Below are positions 55,772 through 64,000 of a DNA stretch of 64,000 nt, piece after piece; position 1 is the first letter of the stretch, and every line of letters starts with the position of its first letter. A program made the position numbers and the translations under genes. The notes beneath the pieces are model-generated. The model ran no database searches, was not told where the DNA came from, and saw nothing but the letters and a program-made list of their open reading frames with translations. This DNA is from Melioribacteraceae bacterium. Its GTDB lineage: Bacteria; Bacteroidota; Ignavibacteria; Ignavibacteriales; Melioribacteraceae. The stretch lies in NCBI GenBank assembly GCA_021739765.1, contig JAIPBD010000016.1, positions 1 to 64,000 of the forward strand. Reading direction: 5' to 3'.

Positions 55772-56980
55772 TTACAAGTTAACAATTCCCATGAAGTAAA
55801 ACCATGTTGCTGTATCATTCCCCTTGGTTTCTTTAAAGATTTCACCGGGGAAAAACAAACCGCTACCTATTTGGAAATCTACATTTTCGTCATATTTATA
55901 GTTTAATACCAAATCAAATTCGTTTCCGAAATTCCGTGAAGTCGAACCATTTATCAAAGTATAATCAGCCGATGAATTAAAAATGTGAAACGCGGCTTGC
56001 AGCTTCATTTTTTGCAAAGGTGAAAAGTTTGTTTTAAGATGAATATCAGCAAGACCTAATCCGTTTGTGTTAGAAGGGAAGAAATCCATATAACCATAAT
56101 ATTTATGTCCGGCGCCAAACCATCTGTTACCTTCTTTGTAAGTATTATCGGTCAAATTATCATCACCAGAATAATATTCAATCCCCGCAGATAACTGTGG
56201 TTTCAAATTATGATTGAAATTAAATCCAAGATTATATCCCACAAAGAAAGCATTTAGCGACTTTGGACCGTTTTCAATCTCATCGCCTAATTGATACACA
56301 AATTCGGCAGTATGAAAATAATTTTCGATGGTTCCATCAAGGTAAGTTCCAATGGCGAAAGCATTAAATGGATAAGAAGCCGCTGCGGATGTTCGGTAAA
56401 GTACGAAAGGCTGAAAATCATGATTGGAAATAAATTTTAAGTCGGCGAAAGCACCGATCAAAGTCTCATCATTGAGATCATCAAGCTTTGAAGTCTCGGC
56501 AAGTTTAAATGCGAATAAATCGATTTTTGATTTATCATTATTGATTTGCCAGCTAAAAGTTAAACCGTCAAAACTCCTGCCAATGTTATTCCAATTATTT
56601 TTACTCATTATTCTTTGAGTACCGTATGATGCTTCCATTCTTCCAAGTTTTAAGGAAAGTGGTAAATCAAACAGATTGTCTACGAGAAAATATGCTTGAT
56701 GCAAATCGAGATTGGCTGTGTTTGAAATCGTAGCCGGTTCTGAACCGAATACTCTTGAATCCTGAACTTGGAAAAAAGCGGACAAATTCTTTCTTGGTGA
56801 AAACTTAACACCGAATCGAGAACGCATTTCACTAAATGAATTCATCCCTGTGGACGAATTAAAATCCCTGCCATCTAAAATTAATCTGGTTCTTATTTGA
56901 CCTGAAAAATTCACTAAATCTTGTGCTTGTATCGTTGCGCCGAAAAGTAGAACAAACAATAAAATAATACGTGATTTCAC
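55772..56980 (-). CDS. AlgE-like outer-membrane porin (alginate export family)
   Basis: A 402-residue protein with a signal peptide (MKSRIILLFVLLFGATIQAQ) and a barrel with alternating strands. MRSRFGVKFSPRKNLSAFFQVQDSR and KLGRMEASYGTQRIM, in part, match the alginate-export/OprB-like family found in FCB bacteria. Members in this lineage often lie near symporters and are thought to be general or anion porins. It lies divergent from the SSS symporter pair, with which it may share a substrate; that link is inference. Confidence 0.82.
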   Translation of the reverse strand: MKSRIILLFVLLFGATIQAQDLVNFSGQIRTRLILDGRDFNSSTGMNSFSEMRSRFGVKFSPRKNLSAFFQVQDSRVFGSEPATISNTANLDLHQAYFLVDNLFDLPLSLKLGRMEASYGTQRIMSKNNWNNIGRSFDGLTFSWQINNDKSKIDLFAFKLAETSKLDDLNDETLIGAFADLKFISNHDFQPFVLYRTSAAASYPFNAFAIGTYLDGTIENYFHTAEFVYQLGDEIENGPKSLNAFFVGYNLGFNFNHNLKPQLSAGIEYYSGDDNLTDNTYKEGNRWFGAGHKYYGYMDFFPSNTNGLGLADIHLKTNFSPLQKMKLQAAFHIFNSSADYTLINGSTSRNFGNEFDLVLNYKYDENVDFQIGSGLFFPGEIFKETKGNDTATWFYFMGIVNL

Positions 56981-57138
56981 TTAAACACCTCTCCTTTTTC
57001 AAAACTATTTTGATTAAATAGTTAGGATGCGATAATCTTTAATAAGATGCAGAAACATGCAAATTTTTTCTGACTCTACTTTTGTAAAACAAATTGGATT
57101 AATTATCTTGTTAACAAATATTCAATTTGAGGAAGTTC

Positions 57139-57405
57139 ATGAAGCATCAAGAAAAACATAAAATCTATTGGAGGAAAAATCTTCAATATTTGAGCATCCT
57201 TTTATCTATTTGGTTTGTGGTTGCTTTCTTAATAAGCATTGTATTCCGTGAAAGTTTTGATTCAATCCAAATTGCCGGATTTAAGCTTGGCTTTTGGTTC
57301 GCTCAGCAGGGCTCAATTTATGTATTTATAGTTTTGATTTTTGTCTATGTGTATTTAATGAACAAACTCGATAAGTCGTTTAACAGTGATGAGGATAAGG
57401 GATGA
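57139..57405 (+). CDS. DUF4212 small subunit of a sodium/substrate symporter
   Basis: An 88-residue protein from ATG 57139 (GAGGAAG upstream) with two membrane helices. The family pattern YWRKNLQYLSILLSIWFVVAF and FWFAQQGSIYVFIVLIFVYVYLMN, in part, matches DUF4212. The SSS symporter gene overlaps its end by four bases (ATGA). In other bacteria the pair always occurs together and the small subunit is probably required for the carrier. Confidence 0.92.
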   Translation: MKHQEKHKIYWRKNLQYLSILLSIWFVVAFLISIVFRESFDSIQIAGFKLGFWFAQQGSIYVFIVLIFVYVYLMNKLDKSFNSDEDKG

Positions 57406-59102
57406 ATATTTTTGCGTGGACGTATATTATAGTCACATTTACATTTATCCTTTATATCGGAATTGCAATTTGGGCGCGTGCAAAATCAACCGGGGAATTT
57501 TACATTGCCGGCAAGGGTGTGAATCCCGTTTTAAATGGAATGGCAACCGCAGCGGATTGGATGAGTGCGGCTTCGTTTATTTCGATGGCGGGAATTATAT
57601 CATTTTCCGGTTATGACGGTTCGGTTTATTTATTGGGATGGACGGGCGGTTACGTTTTGCTGGCTTTACTGCTCGCCCCATATTTAAGAAAATTCGGCAA
57701 ATATACGGTTCCCGATTTTGTCGGCGACAGATATTATTCTCAAACGGCGAGAGTTGTTGCCGTGCTTTGTGCGATATTTATTTCATTCACGTACGTTTCA
57801 GGTCAAATGCGCGGAGTTGGAATCGTATTCTCCCGATTCCTGGATGTGAGCATAGACGTAGGTGTAATAATCGGAATGTTGATTGTTTTCTTTTATGCTG
57901 TAATGGGTGGAATGAAAGGAATCACTTACACTCAAGTCGCGCAATATTGCGTTTTGATTTTTGCGTTTATGGTTCCGGCGATCTTTATTTCTCTACTTAT
58001 AACAGGAAATCCTATTCCTCAATTAGGTTTTGGAAGCGAAACTTTGAACGGGGGATACTTATTGGACAAGCTGGATGGATTAAATTCTCAACTTGGTTTT
58101 GCACCTTATACTGATGGCTCAAAATCCACATTGGATGTATTTTTTATAACCGCTGCATTAATGGTTGGAACTGCCGGTCTACCTCATGTGATCGTCAGAT
58201 TTTACACGGTGAAGAAAGTTTCATCCGCAAGAATATCTGCCGGATGGGCTTTGCTTTTTATCGCGATTCTATACACTACGGCCCCTGCGGTCGCGGCTTT
58301 CTCAAGATTTAATTTGATTGAGACTGTCAGCGAAGCCGAATATGATAAAGTGCCGAAATGGTTTAAAACATGGGAAGAGACGAAATTGATAAAGTTTGAG
58401 GATAAAAACGGTGATGGGAAAATTCAGTATACCGGACCAAAATCCGAAATCGAAAATGAACTAACTATTGATAAAGACATAATGGTATTGGCTAATCCTG
58501 AAATCGCGAATCTACCGAATTGGGTAGTTGGCTTAATTGCAGCCGGAGGGCTGGCTGCGGCTCTTTCGACTGCGGCAGGATTATTGCTGGTTATCTCAAC
58601 ATCAGTTGCTCACGATTTATTCAAGAAAGGATGGAAAAAGGATTTAAGTGAAAAAAAGGAATTGCTGATCGCGAGAATAGCAGCCGGTTTTGCAGTAATA
58701 ATTGCCGGACACTTTGGAATGAATCCACCGGGTTTTGTTGCTGAAGTTGTCGCTTTTGCATTTGGATTTGCAGCCGCTTCATTTTTCCCGATAATAATTA
58801 TGGGAATTTTTAGTAAACGAATCAATAAGGAAGGTGCCATTGCGGGGATGATTTCCGGAATCGGAATTACCGCGGCGTATATAATTTTCTTTAAATTTTT
58901 ATTCCCCGAATTAAATTCAACTGAAAATTGGTTGTGGGGAATTTCACCCGAAGGTTTTGGAACAGTTGGAATGGTTGTAAATTTTATTGTGGCAATTACA
59001 GTTTCAAAATTTACTCCCGCTCCGCCGGAAGAAGTTGGAGAAATGGTCGAGAAAATCAGAATACCGGTAGGCGCAGGGGAATCACATGAGATAAACGCCT
59101 GA
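57402..59102 (+). CDS. sodium:solute symporter (VC_2705-like large subunit)
   Basis: A 566-residue SSS-family carrier with about 13 membrane helices. GKGVNPVLNGMATAADWMSAASF, in part, is the family's TM1-TM2 signature, and a cytoplasmic insert with an EF-hand-like DKNGDGKIQY at about 330 marks the VC_2705 subgroup. The substrate is probably a monocarboxylate such as acetate or lactate by family, but this is not proved. Translationally coupled to the DUF4212 gene. Confidence 0.93.
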   Translation: MNIFAWTYIIVTFTFILYIGIAIWARAKSTGEFYIAGKGVNPVLNGMATAADWMSAASFISMAGIISFSGYDGSVYLLGWTGGYVLLALLLAPYLRKFGKYTVPDFVGDRYYSQTARVVAVLCAIFISFTYVSGQMRGVGIVFSRFLDVSIDVGVIIGMLIVFFYAVMGGMKGITYTQVAQYCVLIFAFMVPAIFISLLITGNPIPQLGFGSETLNGGYLLDKLDGLNSQLGFAPYTDGSKSTLDVFFITAALMVGTAGLPHVIVRFYTVKKVSSARISAGWALLFIAILYTTAPAVAAFSRFNLIETVSEAEYDKVPKWFKTWEETKLIKFEDKNGDGKIQYTGPKSEIENELTIDKDIMVLANPEIANLPNWVVGLIAAGGLAAALSTAAGLLLVISTSVAHDLFKKGWKKDLSEKKELLIARIAAGFAVIIAGHFGMNPPGFVAEVVAFAFGFAAASFFPIIIMGIFSKRINKEGAIAGMISGIGITAAYIIFFKFLFPELNSTENWLWGISPEGFGTVGMVVNFIVAITVSKFTPAPPEEVGEMVEKIRIPVGAGESHEINA

Positions 59103-59157
59103 CCCAGCTTTTTATTTTCACCTAACCTGGGCAAGCCATAACTAAATTATCATATTA

Positions 59158-59188
59158 GAATGATTGAATGAGAAACATTCAATCATTC
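59158..59188. terminator. hairpin between convergent genes
   Basis: Arms GAATGATTGAATG and CATTCAATCATTC are perfect with a five-base loop. A T-run occurs only 22 bases later (59211-59219), so it may act as a bidirectional terminator or processing site between the symporter and Na/Pi cotransporter genes. Confidence 0.55.
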
Positions 59189-59280
59189 ATCTTCATTCAG
59201 CCATTCTATCGTTTTTTTTGTCTCATTCATATTCTGCCAAATAATAAATGAACATCAATATTAAGGTACTAAAGGCGTGT

Positions 59281-61065
59281 TCAAATGGAATTTCCATTAC
59301 CATTTGATTCAACCCAATCAGAATCAAGATAAATTAATTCTGATACGGAAATTAATCTTTCTACGATATCCCCAACAATCGCGCTGTCATTCATTAAAGA
59401 AGTCGCCATTTCACGGGTAATTTTTTCCTCACGAATTAATCTATCGATGGTTCCATTTATAACGACATCATGGAGTTTAGCTTTCTCACGAAGTTGATTT
59501 AACAATCTGTGATGTTGGATTAAGTCTTCAGCATTTTGAGTGTGATAAATTTCTCTCATTACTCGAGCAATTAATTTACGCAGACTATTGTATTCAGCGC
59601 GAATACTATCATTTTGATGGTTGCCAAATTTTGCCATATTCGGTTGAATCATTTTAATGTACTTAACGATTTCAACAATATTCCGTGTGGCCATCTTAAC
59701 TTTATAAATTAATCCGATATCTGCTTCTGCAATGTTTTTAGATTGAGTAATAGTCGCAGCTTCGATTATTTTGCTATAGATTATTTTGATTTTTTGTGAA
59801 TACAGCCGATCAATATCAATCTCCATATTTTTAATTGAGGTCTGTACTATATCGCTCAATGGTTTTTCGGATAAAATATCGTGCCGGTGAACGTTGATTC
59901 CATGCGCAATTATTTCAAACGCGTTATCGAACAAATGTTTAGATTCTTTTATCAAAGCAGGAACCGCGGATGTTGAATGTTCGAGCGATGCCGGCGAAAG
60001 GAATTTTGGTTGAGAAATGTCCTTCTCGTCATCTTCCTTATAAAGGTTTGATAATTTCCGTACCATAAATGGAATAGCCGGAACCATAACAATTACACCA
60101 ATCAAATTAAAAAGTGTGTGAAATAAAGAGAGTTTCAAAGTGTAATCATCAGTGGCAATACCCATATGTCCGGAGAGGAAATTTACGGCATCTCGCAAAT
60201 ATCCGATAAAAATTAGTGCGATAGCACCGGTAGATAGATTAAATATCAAATGAGCAACGGCTAATCTTTTCCCTGCACTGTTTGAGCTCATCGCTCCAAT
60301 TATTGCGGTAATGGTTGTTCCAATATTTGCACCGATGGCTAATGATAGCGCATCCACATAATTTATTTGTGAAGTTGATAATGCCGTAAGAATAATTGCC
60401 AAAGTCGCATGACTGGATTGCATGATAACAGTGGCGACAATACCAACAAAAGTAAACAGAATTAATCCCCAAAATCCTTCAACCGAATATTCCTTTAAGT
60501 CTATGGAACCTTGGTAATCTTGAAAACCTTCCTTCATAAAATGGATTCCGAGAAATAGAAATCCGATTCCGGCAAGTACATAACCGAATCCTTTCATTTT
60601 TCTGCTTTTTTGGGTCACAAGTACAATCCCAAAAACAACCAGAGGCAGAGCGAATGAGGATATTTTAACCTTCAGCCCGAAAATTGAGATTAACCAAGCA
60701 CCCGTTGTAGTTCCGATGTTTGCGCCAAAAATTACACCGATTCCACCCGCCAGTTCAATTAATCCGGCGCTGAGAAACGAAATTGTAATTACAGATATTA
60801 ACGAGCTTGATTGTAAAAGGGATGTGCTGATAACCCCAAATGAGAGACTGCGTGGTGTTGATTTTGTAGCGGCACGGAGAATTTTTTCTAGCGGGCCTCC
60901 GCTAAATGATTTAAATCCATCTTCGAGGAAAATCATCCCGAATAATAGAATTGCAACCCCAGCCGCGATTTCCTTAAAGTTCTCGGAATAAAGAAATGCA
61001 ATTAATAGTACTATAAGAACTAAAGGCAGTAGTGACCGTCTTAGAATTTTCACGATTACCTTCAA
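59281..61065 (-). CDS. Na/Pi cotransporter family protein with PhoU-like tail
   Basis: A 594-residue protein. The membrane part (about 1-340) has the two inverted repeats of the NptA family, with LLQSSSLISV and IMQSSHATLAI carrying the QSS motifs and GANIGTTTGA/GANIGTTITA. The cytoplasmic part (about 385-580) is helical and PhoU-like. It probably imports phosphate with Na+ and senses phosphate through the tail. No pst or pho genes are nearby. Confidence 0.92.
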   Translation of the reverse strand: MKVIVKILRRSLLPLVLIVLLIAFLYSENFKEIAAGVAILLFGMIFLEDGFKSFSGGPLEKILRAATKSTPRSLSFGVISTSLLQSSSLISVITISFLSAGLIELAGGIGVIFGANIGTTTGAWLISIFGLKVKISSFALPLVVFGIVLVTQKSRKMKGFGYVLAGIGFLFLGIHFMKEGFQDYQGSIDLKEYSVEGFWGLILFTFVGIVATVIMQSSHATLAIILTALSTSQINYVDALSLAIGANIGTTITAIIGAMSSNSAGKRLAVAHLIFNLSTGAIALIFIGYLRDAVNFLSGHMGIATDDYTLKLSLFHTLFNLIGVIVMVPAIPFMVRKLSNLYKEDDEKDISQPKFLSPASLEHSTSAVPALIKESKHLFDNAFEIIAHGINVHRHDILSEKPLSDIVQTSIKNMEIDIDRLYSQKIKIIYSKIIEAATITQSKNIAEADIGLIYKVKMATRNIVEIVKYIKMIQPNMAKFGNHQNDSIRAEYNSLRKLIARVMREIYHTQNAEDLIQHHRLLNQLREKAKLHDVVINGTIDRLIREEKITREMATSLMNDSAIVGDIVERLISVSELIYLDSDWVESNGNGNSI

Positions 61066-61148
61066 ATAATATCCACCAATATATAAATATTGGTGAACAA
61101 TTCAATCATTTTGAACTGATCTGAAAGCAGGATTTTTTGGTATTTGAA

Positions 61149-62012
61149 CTAATCAAAGTCTTCGATCAGCATTCCCATTCTGCCATTTTGATAATCTCGA
61201 ATCGCTCTCATTATTTCTTCTTGACTGCTCATCACGAACGGACCTTGCGCGAAAATTTGTTCATTAGTCGGAATCCCCGCCATTAATAAAAATCTTGATT
61301 CTTCACCGGATTCAATCTCAATATTCTTGCCTTCGTTTTCAAAATGTATTAGGGCTTTCGCATTTACAGATTGTCCGTTCACATCAACTTGCCCATCAAG
61401 AAAATAGATCATGGTATTGTGGTTTTCGGGAATTTGAAAAAATATTTTTGATCCGGCGAGAACATTTCCTGTTGCGATTATTAACCGTAGCGGAGATTTT
61501 GCCGGGCCTTCAATTCCCGAAATATTTCCGCATTGAACATTCAGAAAAGAACCACCTTCAAATTTAATTTTGGGAAGTTCATCATTTTGAAACGCTTGAT
61601 AAGTAGCAGTTTTAATTTTTTCGGCTTTTGGCGTATTTATCCAAATTTGAATTATCTCTTGTTCGCCCCCATTTTCAGCTAGTTCTTTGGATGGACGTTC
61701 GGAATGAATGACACCTTTACCCGCATTCATCCATTGAATTCCACCGGCTTTAACAACCGAGCTGTTTCCGTGTGAGTCTCTGTGATGAACATCGCCTTTA
61801 AAAATAAAAGTAACCGGTGAAAAACCGGTGTGCGGGTGTGGTCCGATGCCTAATCTTCGGGCATTTCCGCCGGGAGGGTGATAAACAAAATGATGATGAA
61901 TTAATAAAAACGGATCCACTTGATCAAGTCCACGAAGCGGCAATGCTTGATCCACAAGCATTCCGCTCATATCAACTTTTTCGGCTTTATATACTCTTTT
62001 TACTTTTTTCAA
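61149..62012 (-). CDS. pirin-family protein
   Basis: About 287 residues from TTG 62012, chosen because AGGAG lies five bases upstream; the longer frame would overlap the amidohydrolase. The bicupin fold shows the metal ligands in GPHPHTGFSPVTF and HHRDSHG, and the QIWINTPKAEK segment is typical. Pirins are iron-binding and some have quercetinase activity; the bacterial role is uncertain. It lies 14 bases after the amidohydrolase gene on the same strand, so it is likely co-transcribed with it. Confidence 0.9.
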   Translation of the reverse strand: MKKVKRVYKAEKVDMSGMLVDQALPLRGLDQVDPFLLIHHHFVYHPPGGNARRLGIGPHPHTGFSPVTFIFKGDVHHRDSHGNSSVVKAGGIQWMNAGKGVIHSERPSKELAENGGEQEIIQIWINTPKAEKIKTATYQAFQNDELPKIKFEGGSFLNVQCGNISGIEGPAKSPLRLIIATGNVLAGSKIFFQIPENHNTMIYFLDGQVDVNGQSVNAKALIHFENEGKNIEIESGEESRFLLMAGIPTNEQIFAQGPFVMSSQEEIMRAIRDYQNGRMGMLIEDFD

Positions 62013-62026
62013 ATCTTCTCCTAAAT

Positions 62027-64000
62027 CTATCTGCCGCAACTACATCTCGAATGACTTTGTGAATTTGATTCTTCGTGCCAATCAAAACTCTGGTTGTAAT
62101 TATTATTCTCCCAGAAAAATTTTCCTCTTTTAACATCATGATTACCGATTTCGTTCATTGTCTCCGCATCATAAATTCTACCATTTATCATTGTGTATTT
62201 AACAAATTCGGTATTCCTGATATTTTCGAGAGGATCGTTATCAAGTACAATTAAATCTGCCAACTTACCGGATTCAAGCGAGCCGATTTCTTCATCCATT
62301 CCGATATATGAAGCTCCGTTCATTGTCGCGGCCCTCAGAACCTCCATGTTTGTCATTCCACCTTGTCCGAGCATCCACATTTCCCATTGAACTCCAAGAC
62401 CTTGAAGCTGGCCGTGCCCGCCCACATTTACTTTAACTCCGGCGTCGGTCAGTTTTTTAAGTGATTCAGAAACAAGAATGTGTCCGTTTTTATATTCCTC
62501 TTCGGGAATCATAGTTCTGTGGCGTGAACGGGAATCGATAATTTGACGAGGATAATAATTTAATAATCTTTCCTTTTCCCAAACATTAGTGTGTTGGTAC
62601 CAGTAATATTCTCCGGATACAGCTCCGTAAGAAACCACAAGTGTGGGAGTTGAGCCAGTTCCGCTGTTGCTCCATAAATTTATAACATCCTTGTAGAGTG
62701 GTGCAATTGGTAAATTGTGTTCAATACCGGTATGACCATCCAAAATCATTGAAAGATTGTGAAAAAATGTTGAACCGCCCTCGGGATAAACCATCACTCC
62801 ATTTTCGCTCGCAGCTTTAATTACTTGCTGTCTTTGATTCCTTCGAGGTTGGTTGTAACTTTTTACAGAGAATGCGCCATAAGCTTTCATTCGTCGGATT
62901 GCTGAACGCGCGTCATCAAGATTATTTACAACGGTTTTAAAATCACCTTCAGCGCCATACAGAATAGTTCCGGTCGAATAAATTCGCGGGCCAACCATAT
63001 GTCCGGCTTTTACCATTTCTGATTGTGTGAACACCATTTCGCTATTCGATGACGGATCGTGAGTGGTTGTAATTCCGTACGCGAGGTTTGCGTAATATGA
63101 CCATTGTTGCTGCGGACTCAATCCATCCCGCCAAGTCCCGAGATGAGCGTGAACATCGATGATTCCGGGCATAATTGTTTTACCGGATACGTTTATTGTT
63201 TTTGCGTCTGAAGGAACAGTCACATTTTCAGCCGGACCAACCGCTTCAATTAGATTTTCATTGATAACTATTGTTCCGTTTTCGATTATTTCGTCCCCGT
63301 TCATTGTAATAATTTTCGCACCCGTGAGAGCAATTCTACCACTTGGTTTGTCGGATTCCAGGACAAGATTTATTTTTATTCCCGTTGTATCAATTGGTGG
63401 AATTGAATCCGGCGCGCCTTCAATAAACTTAAATCTATCTTGAATAGCGTTAGTGAAATATTCATTTCCGAGGGTCCAATGCAATTTTGTTCCGGATCTA
63501 TTCCACTGCAAATTTATTCCTTCATCTCTGGCAACTTGTGCAATCGCAATCGCTTCCGCATTTGCGGAGAGAGTAATTTCTTTGCCAATTTCGGGGAAAG
63601 GCATAATGTATACTTTATAAAGTTCAGTGAACGCAACCCATTTGTCATCAGGACTGATAACAAAATCATTCGCATATTTTGATTTGAAATGAGTCCGGTT
63701 TTCAAATCCTTGAAGATTTACACTTTCGTATTTTTTCCACCAGTCACCAGAATTGTTAAATCCCGTCAAATAGTAAATTCTTGTACCATCTGAGTTAAAC
63801 CGAGGTTTAGAGCCCGATTCAGAAACTAATATTTCATCTCCACCGGAAGTTGAAATTGTGTAAATACCCGGTTTTTTTGTGAAAGTATAACCCTGTTCCG
63901 AATTCCCGGATTCTTTTCGAAAAACAATAGTTTTCCCGTCAGGTGAAAATTTTGGTTCCCGGTAAATTCCTTTTTCCGTGTTCAATTTTTTGGTTGAACC
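62027..64000 (-). CDS. amidohydrolase with N-terminal TolB/WD40-like propeller, partial at window edge
   Basis: At least 657 residues; the frame stays open through the right edge, so the true start and probably a signal peptide lie outside the window. The first part has TolB-like repeats (KFSPDGKTIVFRKES, FNSDGTRIYYLTGF, ISPDDKWVAFTE). The second is an amidohydrolase-superfamily barrel with the metal-binding DVHAHLG, HG in NVGGHGQLQGLG and the late SGKLADLIVLD strand. Such fusions are often secreted or periplasmic peptidase-like enzymes. It is likely co-transcribed with pirin. Confidence 0.9.
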   Translation of the reverse strand, partial: GSTKKLNTEKGIYREPKFSPDGKTIVFRKESGNSEQGYTFTKKPGIYTISTSGGDEILVSESGSKPRFNSDGTRIYYLTGFNNSGDWWKKYESVNLQGFENRTHFKSKYANDFVISPDDKWVAFTELYKVYIMPFPEIGKEITLSANAEAIAIAQVARDEGINLQWNRSGTKLHWTLGNEYFTNAIQDRFKFIEGAPDSIPPIDTTGIKINLVLESDKPSGRIALTGAKIITMNGDEIIENGTIVINENLIEAVGPAENVTVPSDAKTINVSGKTIMPGIIDVHAHLGTWRDGLSPQQQWSYYANLAYGITTTHDPSSNSEMVFTQSEMVKAGHMVGPRIYSTGTILYGAEGDFKTVVNNLDDARSAIRRMKAYGAFSVKSYNQPRRNQRQQVIKAASENGVMVYPEGGSTFFHNLSMILDGHTGIEHNLPIAPLYKDVINLWSNSGTGSTPTLVVSYGAVSGEYYWYQHTNVWEKERLLNYYPRQIIDSRSRHRTMIPEEEYKNGHILVSESLKKLTDAGVKVNVGGHGQLQGLGVQWEMWMLGQGGMTNMEVLRAATMNGASYIGMDEEIGSLESGKLADLIVLDNDPLENIRNTEFVKYTMINGRIYDAETMNEIGNHDVKRGKFFWENNNYNQSFDWHEESNSQSHSRCSCGR

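Noticed and set aside
57386-58114. Plus-strand ORFs of 76 and 158 residues overlapping the symporter
   Set aside because: Out-of-frame shadows of the SSS carrier, with implausible composition rich in Cys and Arg.

Overview
The window is a compact, AT-rich bacterial chromosome segment with about 47 protein-coding loci, two of them interrupted, and no rRNA, tRNA, CRISPR array, prophage or transposase that I can see. The gene set points to the FCB group, most likely Ignavibacteriota or a close Bacteroidota relative: several TonB-dependent receptors with N-terminal carboxypeptidase-like domains, a DUF4249-type partner lipoprotein, an AlgE-like porin, DUF6132, the DUF4212/VC_2705 symporter pair, a TlpA thioredoxin, and frequent TTG starts. 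The taxon is inferred from family content only.

Layout. 1-2.2 kb: a membrane sensor kinase with an extracellular FG-GAP domain, interrupted by an in-frame TAA and running off the left edge. 2.2-7.2 kb: a band-7 protein between two copies of a hairpin repeat, a DUF971 protein, a three-gene overlapping redox operon (DUF6132, DUF1858, TlpA), an unrecognised 262-residue protein, an RlpA lipoprotein and several REP-like hairpins. 7.2-12.9 kb: two tandem paralogous FN3 plus propeller lipoproteins, then a Kv-type potassium channel overlapping a TfoX-C gene. 12.9-19.1 kb: ClpB, a Fic AMP-transferase behind a cluster of GGAATAAG sites, and an amino-acid permease fused to EIIA-like and RCK-C domains. 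19.1-27.1 kb: a DUF4249/TonB receptor pair, a second TonB receptor and an OmpR-type two-component system. 27.4-31.6 kb: carA-carB. 31.7-37.7 kb: a lone receiver, an outer-membrane protein, trkA-trkH, a secreted unknown and rmlA. 37.8-43.5 kb: a third TonB receptor, a KefF/KefC-like pair and a CrtZ-like hydroxylase. 43.6-49.6 kb: MarR, CIA30, 1-Cys peroxiredoxin, Rieske lipoprotein, NDH-2, a Cys-rich PAS kinase and a small membrane protein. 49.6-53.1 kb: a broken DUF2805 gene, DUF427, an SDR/DUF2867 fusion, RDD and a Vat-like acetyltransferase. 53.3-64 kb: typA, DUF2237, AlgE-like porin, the DUF4212/SSS symporter pair, Na/Pi cotransporter, pirin and an amidohydrolase running off the right edge.

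How the genes fit together. Two themes stand out. One is potassium handling: a Kv channel, TrkAH, and a KefC antiporter with its KefF-like partner. The other is redox and membrane bioenergetics: TlpA/DUF1858, 1-Cys peroxiredoxin, Rieske, NDH-2 and a Cys-rich PAS kinase. Outer-membrane uptake (three TonB receptors, one beside a two-component system) is the third large share.

The most checkable surprises are broken or ambiguous genes. A FG-GAP kinase is split by TAA, a DUF2805 gene is split by TGA inside its conserved core (each explainable by one C-to-T change), a potassium channel has no usable start upstream of S1, and a lipoprotein's ATG is separated from its reading frame by a run of six Ts. 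Sequencing error in a draft assembly, gene decay and recoding all remain open.
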